Both the position numbers and the translations under genes were made by a program. The notes under the pieces were generated by a model. That model worked only from the letters and a program-made list of their open reading frames with translations, was not told where the DNA came from and did not search any database. Below, piece by piece: positions 7,114 through 11,850 of a stretch of 11,850 bases of DNA (position 1 is its first letter; each line of letters begins with the position of its first letter). Source of the DNA: JAEUKQ01 sp964414755 (GTDB lineage: Bacteria > Pseudomonadota > Alphaproteobacteria > JAEUKQ01). The DNA lies in assembly GCA_964414755.1 (NCBI GenBank), contig CAYPXH010000043.1, positions 1-11,850 of the forward strand. The letters are read 5' to 3'.

Positions 7114-7158
7114 GATTTTTTTGCTGCTAACGTAAAGCCAAAAGGAAGGCTTTATGAT

Positions 7159-7419
7159 ATGTTTAACCTGTGTGGGAAAAGAATAAAAATTGCCCGTGTC
7201 AGCAGCGAGATGAAGCAGATTGACCTTATAGCAGCTTTATCAGTTGATTATAAAATTGATATCACCCAACGGGCATTATCTGATATTGAGCTTGGCAAAC
7301 GCACCGTTAAAGATACCGAGCTTGTTGCTTTTGCTAAAGTTTTAAATGTTAGTCCTATGTGGTTGTTATTTGGGGATCAGCCACCTAAGTTTCGCAATTC
7401 GCCAATAGAAGGGCAGTAA
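7159..7419 (+). CDS. Small XRE family helix-turn-helix regulator
   Basis: An 86-residue single-domain Cro/C1-type DNA-binding protein. It opens GKRIKIARVSSEMKQIDLI (6-24), the first two helices; a longer than usual link (ALSVDYKIDITQ, 26-37) precedes the recognition region RALSDIELGKRTVKD (38-52), and ELVAFAKVLNVSPMWLLFG (54-72) completes the five-helix fold. The C-terminus (KFRNSPIEGQ) is short and probably disordered, so no effector domain is present. AAAGGAAGG lies 9 bases before ATG 7159 and supports this start. The gene diverges from another XRE gene and its stop codon is one base from the stop of the converging cbtA. The extended HTH link suggests a subgroup different from the neighbour, so recent duplication is unlikely. 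Target unknown. Confidence 0.87.
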   Translation: MFNLCGKRIKIARVSSEMKQIDLIAALSVDYKIDITQRALSDIELGKRTVKDTELVAFAKVLNVSPMWLLFGDQPPKFRNSPIEGQ

Positions 7420-7430
7420 CTTATGTTACT
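7415..7430. other. Perfect hairpin spanning two converging stop codons
   Basis: AGTAAC-TTAT-GTTACT forms a 6-bp stem with a 4-base loop covering the TAA of the XRE gene (7417-7419) and the TAA of cbtA (7423-7421). It could act as a weak bidirectional end signal, but there is no T-run after it on either strand. Part of the symmetry follows simply from two TAA codons facing each other. Confidence 0.3.
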
Positions 7431-8134
7431 TCAGGCTTTTGATCAAAATGGCCGTAAAGCCAACCGCAGCAGGCACCTAAAACAACCCAAAACAAGCCCA
7501 TAACCGCTATTGAGGCAGCCGCAAAAAGTGCGTTTAATTCGGGCGGCACCGCGCCACCCATTGGCCCTTGGGGATGCCCAATAATATGGGGTAAAGCAAT
7601 GAACACAACACCACTTATTTTGGTGGCCAGATGATGATAAAGAAACAACATTCCTAACCCAATGGAAGTTGCCAGCGCAGTTGCCAACCACCATACTTGA
7701 CGGTCATCTAGGGCTGCTGCTTGGGTTCCCGGTAATTCTGGGGGCAAACCAAAACTTGGGGCAAGCGAGAATGCAATAAACCCCCCCAATCCCCATAGTA
7801 AACCGGTTGTAGTATTGATGGTCTGATCCCGCCACATCCATATACCCATCAATAATAAAGCAAACCCAATGGCCATGCCGATATTGCTAAAGAAGGTATA
7901 GGCATAGCGCTCTAGGCCGTCTTCTGGTTGCCAAGCTTCGTGGTCGTGTGTATGAGTTGCGCCATGGCTGTGTTCAACTTCAGCTGTGGTTGCTGTATCA
8001 TGATGATCCGCCAATCCTGTTTCATAGGTTTCAGCAGTTAAAATAAGCGGGATTAATTTAAAAAACTGTACGCTAAAAACAACGGTTCCAGCAATACAGC
8101 CGGCAAAAATGGCCTTCAATAAAGTTTTATACAT
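7421..8134 (-). CDS. cbtA: CbtA family cobalt transporter subunit
   Basis: An inner-membrane protein of the CbtA family, predicted from genome context to import cobalt for vitamin B12-dependent metabolism, together with CbtB. The 237 residues from ATG 8134 show a first membrane helix (about 5-32, LKAIFAGCIAGTVVFSVQFF), a histidine-rich loop (DHHDTATTAEVEHSHGATHTH from 43, probable metal binding), then helices at about 83-101, 110-126, 148-168, 171-186 and 201-227, with the conserved PHIIGHPQGP (182-191). A frame extending to 8242 exists, but it would overlap cbtB; ATG 8132-8134, one base after the cbtB stop, gives the family N-terminus MYKTLLKA and implies translational coupling, since no good ribosome site precedes it. 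It converges on the XRE gene with one base between stops. Metal specificity is inferred from family, not tested here. Confidence 0.87.
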   Translation of the reverse strand: MYKTLLKAIFAGCIAGTVVFSVQFFKLIPLILTAETYETGLADHHDTATTAEVEHSHGATHTHDHEAWQPEDGLERYAYTFFSNIGMAIGFALLLMGIWMWRDQTINTTTGLLWGLGGFIAFSLAPSFGLPPELPGTQAAALDDRQVWWLATALATSIGLGMLFLYHHLATKISGVVFIALPHIIGHPQGPMGGAVPPELNALFAAASIAVMGLFWVVLGACCGWLYGHFDQKPEVT

Positions 8135-8135
8135 G

Positions 8136-8324
8136 TTAGTGACAAGGGAAGCCAGAAAGGTGGCGGGTGTCATGGGCGGCGTTATGAACAGCATGGGTTG
8201 GCAAAAACCCAACAATACCAATAAACAACAAGCCCAAGACAATCATGCTGCCACCAATTAAGCGCTTTTGTATAAGTATCTTGTCTGATATGGTGGGGGT
8301 TGGTGAAATTTTTGCGGTTGACAT
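8136..8324 (-). CDS. cbtB: CbtB family cobalt transporter subunit
   Basis: A 62-residue single-pass membrane protein that accompanies CbtA. After a short polar N-terminus comes one membrane helix (about 24-41, GGSMIVLGLLFIGIVGF), followed by the family hallmark, a histidine-rich end HAVHNAAHDTRHLSGFPCH (44-62) with five His and one Cys, likely the metal-capturing segment on the outer face. Length is typical. It is the first gene of the cbtBA operon; its TAA stop is followed by a single base and then the cbtA ATG. The start ATG 8322-8324 has AAGGG only about 13 bases upstream. A good promoter match lies 47 bases before the start. The hallmark tail makes the assignment secure despite the small size. 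Confidence 0.88.
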   Translation of the reverse strand: MSTAKISPTPTISDKILIQKRLIGGSMIVLGLLFIGIVGFLPTHAVHNAAHDTRHLSGFPCH

Positions 8325-8371
8325 GCGGCACTTAACCCTTGTTGAAGTAAAAAATTTTTTATAACATGGCT

Positions 8372-8400
8372 ATGCTATGAATTTAGCTGGAAAGCGTCAA
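8372..8400 (-). promoter_or_regulatory. Candidate sigma-70 promoter of cbtBA
   Basis: On the minus strand TTGACG (8400-8395), an ideal 17-base spacer and TAGCAT (8377-8372). The leader to the cbtB ATG would be only about 40 bases and contains a 14-bp A/T palindrome TAAAAAATTTTTTA (8348-8361). This is too short for a cobalamin riboswitch. Confidence 0.5.
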
Positions 8401-8409
8401 GCCTTTGTT

Positions 8410-8445
8410 AGATAAGATAAATTTTGAACAGGGCTTTTCTTATCT
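8410..8445. repeat. 8-bp inverted repeat between cbtB and ldh
   Basis: AGATAAGA (8410-8417) and TCTTATCT (8438-8445) are exact reverse complements separated by 20 bases. The repeat lies just upstream of the cbtBA -35 and about 60 bases before ldh, so an operator or an mRNA hairpin are possible readings; chance is not excluded. Confidence 0.35.
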
Positions 8446-8503
8446 TGCGCTAATCCATTGTTTTTAATTTTGATGAACACGTTCCTGCAAGGGTTATTCA
8501 TAC

Positions 8504-9439
8504 ATGAAAATAGGAATTGTTGGTTGTGGAAATGTGGGTTCGGCAACAGCCTATGCTTGTGCGTTAAAGGGGTTAGGTACCGAACTTGTTTTGGTTGATA
8601 AAAATCACGCGCTGGCGGTGGCGCAAGCCGGTGATATTTTACATGCTACCCCTTTTGCTGCGCCAATCCCGGTTCGTGCCGGATCGTTTGATGATTTGGA
8701 AGATGCAGGCTTAATTATGATTGCGGCTGGTGTTAACCAGCAACCAGGTGAAACCCGCCTTGATTTACTGAAACGCAATGCCGATGTTTTTGCCGACATT
8801 ATCCCCAAAATTATTAAAGCCGCCCCAAAAGCTATCTTATTAAATGCAACCAATCCGGTTGATGTGATAACGCATTTAATAGATCATTTAGCCAACAAGC
8901 CCAAGCCAGGATGTGTTCTTGGTTCGGGTACTATTTTGGATACAGCACGCTTTCGTGCTTTATTAGGCCAACATTTAGGCGTTTCAAGCCATTCGGTACA
9001 GGCCTATGTCTTAGGTGAGCATGGCGATTCCGAGGTTTTGCACTGGTCGGGGGTGACGGTGGCAAACATGCCGTTGGCGGCCGCAGCCGTTCAGCTGGCT
9101 GCCCCGGTAACCCAGGACACGCGGCAGCAAATGGATGAAGAAGTGCGTCGTGCCGCTTATAAAATTATTCAGGGAAAAGGGGCAACCTGGTTTGGTATTG
9201 GTGCAGGGATGGCGCGGTTGGCCCAAGCCATTTTACAAAATGAACATGCTATTTTAACCTGTTGTATGCGCATGCCAGAAGTTGAAGGGATTAGCGATAT
9301 TACCCTGTCTTTACCACAAATTATTACAGCCCGTGGGGTACAAAAAACGATTATCCCAATACTGGATCAAACAGAAAAACCATTGTTACGCCGAAGTGCT
9401 GAAATTTTAAAGCGGGCTATTACCAGCCTAGGCCTGTAA
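8504..9439 (+). CDS. ldh: L-lactate dehydrogenase (NAD)
   Basis: Interconverts pyruvate and L-lactate with NADH/NAD in the cytosol. The 311 residues match the lactate/malate dehydrogenase fold: dinucleotide motif GCGNVG (7-12) with Asp32 for NAD preference, the substrate loop AGVNQQPGETRLDLL (75-89), NATNPVDV (114-121), DTARFR (146-151) with the Asp/Arg pair, the catalytic GEHGDS with His173 (171-176), and GKGATWFGIG (224-233). The deciding residue in the loop is Gln79, equivalent to LDH Gln102; malate dehydrogenases carry Arg there, so LDH is favoured. The position of the His that helps bind fructose 1,6-bisphosphate in allosteric LDHs appears to be Gln166, hinting at a non-allosteric enzyme (inference). 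AAGGG stands 10 bases before ATG 8504. It diverges from cbtBA and converges on pdxJ with 9 bases between stops. Confidence 0.9.
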   Translation: MKIGIVGCGNVGSATAYACALKGLGTELVLVDKNHALAVAQAGDILHATPFAAPIPVRAGSFDDLEDAGLIMIAAGVNQQPGETRLDLLKRNADVFADIIPKIIKAAPKAILLNATNPVDVITHLIDHLANKPKPGCVLGSGTILDTARFRALLGQHLGVSSHSVQAYVLGEHGDSEVLHWSGVTVANMPLAAAAVQLAAPVTQDTRQQMDEEVRRAAYKIIQGKGATWFGIGAGMARLAQAILQNEHAILTCCMRMPEVEGISDITLSLPQIITARGVQKTIIPILDQTEKPLLRRSAEILKRAITSLGL

Positions 9440-9450
9440 ATATTAATATT
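9439..9450. repeat. 12-bp perfect palindrome at ldh/pdxJ convergence
   Basis: AATATTAATATT overlaps both the ldh stop (TAA 9437-9439) and the pdxJ stop (TAA 9451-9449). No GC stem or T-run makes it a standard terminator; GCCTAGGC at 9426-9433 is a second small palindrome just upstream. Confidence 0.3.
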
Positions 9451-10228
9451 AGTTCAGTGACGAATCATGACCAACAGGCTGTTGCTGAATGATTTGGGCA
9501 TAGTCCCGTACGATTTGGGGTAGACCCAACATTACTGCCTCGGACACAATTGCATGGCCAATCGATACCTCGTCGGGATGTACGGCTTGAATCAAGCGCG
9601 GTAAATTTTCGGCATTTAGATCGTGCCCTAAATGAACCCGCAAGCCTTTTGCGCGCGCATAATTGGCAACAGAAACGATTTGATTCAGCTGTTTTAAACG
9701 GTCTTTGCCGGTGCATAAACTGTAATCTTGGGTGATGATCTCAACCGCTTGGGCTTTGAGACGGGCGGCTAAATCAACCCCTTGGTTATTGACGTCAATG
9801 AAAACCGATGTTTTGGTAAATTCACTAAGAAACTCCAGTGTTTTTTTTAATAATTCTTCACCATCGCGGTCTTGCCAACCCCGGGTGCTGGTTAATTCGC
9901 CAGGGTCTGAGGGTACAATGGTAAATTGGTGCACTTTTGCCGCTTTTGCGGCCGCCAACAATTCGGGGCGTGGATAACCTTCTACATTCAATTCAACGGT
10001 ACCTTGACTGACTTCGGGTATATCTTTTAGGGCTTGAATATCGCTAAGGCGGGCATGGCGTTCATCGGGACGCGGGTGAATGGTGATACCTTGGGCACCG
10101 GCGCGAATGGCCAATTTTGCGGCTTCAATTACGTCGGGAATGTTATGACCACGTGAATTACGCAACAGGGCAATTTTGTTGATATTAACACTGAAGCGGC
10201 ATTGGGGTGACAAAGATGATGGGGTCAT
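9449..10228 (-). CDS. pdxJ: Pyridoxine 5'-phosphate synthase, HPRPDERH type
   Basis: PdxJ condenses 1-deoxyxylulose 5-phosphate with 3-amino-2-oxopropyl phosphate to pyridoxine 5'-phosphate, the ring-closing step of DXP-dependent vitamin B6 synthesis, as a TIM barrel in the cytosol. In 259 residues: SVNINKIALLRNSRG (13-27), GITIHPRPDERH with catalytic His51 (47-58), VELNVEG with Glu83 (78-84), TIVPSDPGELTSTRGW (103-118), HLGHDLNAENL with His202 (199-209) and SIGHAI (222-227). The Asn-Lys in place of the usual Asp-His (17-18), and HPRPDERH in place of HLREDRRH, are the form I know from Bacteroidetes. ATG 10228 was chosen because AGGA lies 7 bases upstream; the ATG at 10255 has none. It lies 78 bases after trpS on the same strand, with its own promoter candidate, and not in the usual pdxJ-acpS setting. 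Confidence 0.91.
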   Translation of the reverse strand: MTPSSLSPQCRFSVNINKIALLRNSRGHNIPDVIEAAKLAIRAGAQGITIHPRPDERHARLSDIQALKDIPEVSQGTVELNVEGYPRPELLAAAKAAKVHQFTIVPSDPGELTSTRGWQDRDGEELLKKTLEFLSEFTKTSVFIDVNNQGVDLAARLKAQAVEIITQDYSLCTGKDRLKQLNQIVSVANYARAKGLRVHLGHDLNAENLPRLIQAVHPDEVSIGHAIVSEAVMLGLPQIVRDYAQIIQQQPVGHDSSLN

Positions 10229-10235
10229 GGGTATT

Positions 10236-10239
10236 TCCT
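10236..10239 (-). promoter_or_regulatory. Ribosome binding site of pdxJ (decides start)
   Basis: AGGA on the minus strand, 7 bases before ATG 10228. It favours this start over the in-frame ATG at 10255, which has no purine-rich site before it. Confidence 0.7.
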
Positions 10240-10260
10240 GTAGATGCTTGTTCATTTAGG

Positions 10261-10290
10261 GTTATAGCATTACCATAGGGGTGAAAACAA
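10261..10290 (-). promoter_or_regulatory. Candidate promoter of pdxJ with extended -10
   Basis: On the minus strand TTGTTT (10290-10285), 18-base spacer, and TATAAC (10266-10261) preceded by TGC, an extended -10. It lies wholly in the trpS-pdxJ gap, so pdxJ could be expressed without trpS. By-eye call. Confidence 0.45.
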
Positions 10291-10306
10291 GCAGGTTATG
10301 GATTGG

Positions 10307-11326
10307 TTAGAATGGGCATAGAATTCCTAACGCCTTTGTAATTGGGTATAGGGTTTTGGTTGCCACCAATCGGGCTTTTTCGGCACCTTGCGCAAGCACC
10401 TGATTTAAATAGGTTTTGTCGCCAGAAATGTGCTGATAACGCTGTTGAATGGGTGCTAGGGTAGTAATGATAATTTCGGCCACCTTCTTTTTTAAGAACC
10501 CATAGCCTTTGCCACTAAATAACTGTTGGGTTTGATCGGGCGAATCGCCGCTAAGCCCCATATAAATATTCATCAAATTAATTACGCCGGCCGATGCGTG
10601 GCTTGGGCGAAATTCCTGCCCGCTATCGGTAACCGCGCTGGATAGTGTTGCCTCAATCTGCCGGGGTGAGTCAAGCAAACCAATCATGTGTTTTTTGTTG
10701 TTAAGACCTATGCTTTTACTCATTTTAACGGCCGGGTTATCCAAACCCATAATTTTTGCCCCCACCTTGCTAATCATTGGTTGCGGAGATTTAAGTTTTA
10801 TTCCAAACAAATGATAGCAGCGGGCAACAATATCGCGTGTTAATTCCAGGTGTTGTAGTTGATCTTCACCTACGGGGACAAAATCGGCCTGATATAATAA
10901 TATATCAGCGGCCTGCAACACAGGATAGGCCAACAAACCACTGCTAACGCTTTCGCGCTCAAGGGCTTTTGCCTTGAACTGGGTCATGCGTTCCAGCCAC
11001 CCCAAGGGGGTTATGCAGGTAAGCAACCAGCCAAGAAAAGGATGTTGTGGCACCGCTGATTGCAGAAAAAGGGTGGATTTATCAGGATCAATGCCACAGG
11101 CCAACAACAATGCTGCCATTTCAAAGCTTTCCTGGTGCAGTTGTTTTAACACTGGGGATTCGGGAATGGTGAAGGCATGTAAATCAACAACACAAAAGAA
11201 ATTATCATACATGTCCTGGTTTTTTACCCATTGGGCAACGGCTCCTAAATAATTGCCTAAATGTAAAAGACCGGTGGGTTGCACACCCGACAAAACGCGC
11301 GGTTTGCTGGCCGATGGGATGGGCAC
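10307..11326 (-). CDS. trpS: Tryptophan--tRNA ligase
   Basis: A class I aminoacyl-tRNA synthetase that charges tRNA-Trp in the cytosol, working as a dimer. The 339 residues show the tryptophan/ATP loop SGVQPTGLLHLGNYLGA (13-29) containing the HIGH-type motif HLGN (22-25), VVDLHAFT (46-53), LQAADILLY with the tryptophan-binding Asp141 (137-145), VGEDQLQHL (152-160), and the KMSKS loop (201-205). Length is normal for the bacterial enzyme. The start is GTG, strongly supported by GGAGA 6 bases upstream; the family N-terminus (KPRVLSGVQPTG) fits. It is followed on the same strand by pdxJ and diverges from the truncated gene at the right edge with 135 bases between starts. No run of Trp codons or T-box-like leader is visible upstream, so nothing here points to tryptophan-responsive attenuation. 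Confidence 0.97.
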   Translation of the reverse strand: MPIPSASKPRVLSGVQPTGLLHLGNYLGAVAQWVKNQDMYDNFFCVVDLHAFTIPESPVLKQLHQESFEMAALLLACGIDPDKSTLFLQSAVPQHPFLGWLLTCITPLGWLERMTQFKAKALERESVSSGLLAYPVLQAADILLYQADFVPVGEDQLQHLELTRDIVARCYHLFGIKLKSPQPMISKVGAKIMGLDNPAVKMSKSIGLNNKKHMIGLLDSPRQIEATLSSAVTDSGQEFRPSHASAGVINLMNIYMGLSGDSPDQTQQLFSGKGYGFLKKKVAEIIITTLAPIQQRYQHISGDKTYLNQVLAQGAEKARLVATKTLYPITKALGILCPF

Positions 11327-11332
11327 TTATAT

Positions 11333-11337
11333 TCTCC
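11333..11337 (-). promoter_or_regulatory. Ribosome binding site of trpS (sets GTG start)
   Basis: GGAGA on the minus strand, 6 bases before the GTG at 11326-11324. No ATG exists near the expected N-terminus. Confidence 0.75.
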
Positions 11338-11360
11338 ATATTTGGGGATATTAAGCGAAG

Positions 11361-11389
11361 ATTATAATTAAAATAGCATTAAGGCAACA
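11361..11389 (-). promoter_or_regulatory. Candidate promoter of trpS
   Basis: A perfect TATAAT (minus, 11366-11361) lies 34 bases before the GTG start. The -35 is either TGTTGC with a 17-base spacer (11389-11384) or TTGCCT with a 15-base spacer (11387-11382). Confidence 0.5.
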
Positions 11390-11461
11390 GGAACGGCTAT
11401 AAACCGCCCAATCAGCTTGTTGACAAAAACCGCAAACAGAAGAATGTGGAAAGAATACCTT

Positions 11462-11850
11462 ATGAAAACCGAAATTACCAACATGGAAATTGTTGAAAAA
11501 AGCATTTTAATTAACCGGATGGGCATTGTTCAGGCCTATATGTACCGCACGGCGTTGCATGATGCGGGGCGGGCAGGTTCGTTTCGGCCACGGCAGAAAA
11601 ATGATTGTACGGTTCGCGCGGTGGCGCTGGCAACCCAGATAGGTTATGATGAAGCGTATGAATTATTGGCGGCGGCGGGGCGCAAATGTTCCAAGGGTTT
11701 TGCCTTTAAGCCATGGGCTGATCAAGCAGCAATTAATGGCTATCGTTTTGAATGGCAGGGGGTGCGCAAACAACGCGGCCGACCAAGATTGGGGTTAGCC
11801 CTGTTTTGCCAGCTTTATCCAACCGGCACTTATATTGTGCTGGTCAAACG
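11462..11850 (+). CDS. Putative papain-like cysteine peptidase family protein, 5' part
   Basis: The first 129 residues of a gene cut by the window end. It opens MKTEITNMEIVEKSILI, then has QKNDCTVRAVALATQIGYDE (46-65) and AYELLAAAGRKCSKGF (65-80), and reaches a strand-like TGTYIVLVK (121-129). The order 'ND-Cys-x-x-RA', then a GRK segment, then a strand that would lead into a Gly-His motif recalls small papain-fold proteins found in phages and bacteria; Cys49 would be the nucleophile. The catalytic His would lie just past the edge, so activity cannot be judged. GGAAAG sits 8 bases before ATG 11462, supporting this start. It diverges from trpS. Alternatives are an unrelated conserved protein with a chance Cys; I rate the coding call high and the function low. 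Confidence 0.6.
   Translation, partial: MKTEITNMEIVEKSILINRMGIVQAYMYRTALHDAGRAGSFRPRQKNDCTVRAVALATQIGYDEAYELLAAAGRKCSKGFAFKPWADQAAINGYRFEWQGVRKQRGRPRLGLALFCQLYPTGTYIVLVK

Noticed and set aside
8135..8242. Longer CbtA starting at 8242
   Set aside because: The extension overlaps cbtB in another frame and is not part of the CbtA family; ATG 8134 directly after the cbtB stop gives the expected N-terminus.
8318..8323. TTGACA on the plus strand as a promoter for ldh
   Set aside because: It lies at the start of cbtB and has no -10 at suitable distance; it is also about 180 bases from ldh.
8504..9439. Malate dehydrogenase
   Set aside because: The specificity position carries Gln (NQQPGETR) rather than the Arg of malate dehydrogenases.
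11420..11425. Perfect TTGACA as the promoter of the right-edge gene
   Set aside because: No acceptable -10 lies at 15-18 bases, and the start of transcription would fall on or after the ribosome binding site.
1..11850. CRISPR array, insertion sequence or toxin-antitoxin locus
   Set aside because: No regularly spaced repeats, transposase or terminal inverted repeats were seen; the two XRE genes have no toxin-like partner, their neighbours being a tRNA gene and cbtA.

Overview
The window is a compact stretch of bacterial chromosome. It carries ten complete protein genes plus two conserved paired genes counted among them (cbtB-cbtA), one tRNA gene, and a gene fragment at each edge. The gene set (a TAXI-type binding protein with a GVPGL motif, a secreted TPR protein fused translationally to ispE, the cbtB-cbtA pair, an XRE regulator of the kind common in alphaproteobacteria) suggests an alphaproteobacterium. 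The AT-rich sequence, very short intergenic gaps and use of GTG starts would fit a low-GC or host-associated lineage such as Holosporales or relatives. This placement is inference from gene type only; no rRNA or marker phylogeny is available here.

Left part (1-3300): the tail of an unidentified gene, then a periplasmic TAXI solute-binding protein (288-1406) that converges on ettA (1442-3124, minus), an ABC-F translation factor. ettA ends in a GC-rich hairpin followed by a T-run. ettA and a small TusA-family sulfur-carrier gene (3278-3499) diverge from a shared intergenic region.

Centre (3300-6510): a secreted TPR protein (3563-5305) overlaps ispE (5302-6288) by ATGA, forming a two-gene operon that joins an envelope protein to isoprenoid precursor synthesis. 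A tRNA-Gln(UUG) gene follows at 6435-6508 with a perfect TATAAT just upstream.

Regulatory and metal segment (6690-8324): two small XRE-family regulators are transcribed divergently from an AT-rich 118-bp region. The second converges tail to tail with cbtBA, predicted cobalt uptake, which has its own plausible promoter but no room for the cobalamin riboswitch often seen in front of such genes.

Right part (8504-11850): an L-lactate dehydrogenase (Gln rather than Arg at the specificity site) converges on pdxJ and trpS (both minus). The PdxJ is of the HPRPDERH type that I associate with Bacteroidetes rather than the usual proteobacterial HLREDRRH type. At the right edge a divergent gene begins whose NDCTVRA motif resembles a papain-like cysteine peptidase family; it is cut by the window end.

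Nothing here amounts to a clearly new multi-gene system. The best leads are the unusual PdxJ, the truncated cysteine-protease-like gene, the divergent XRE pair and the riboswitch-free cbtBA operon.
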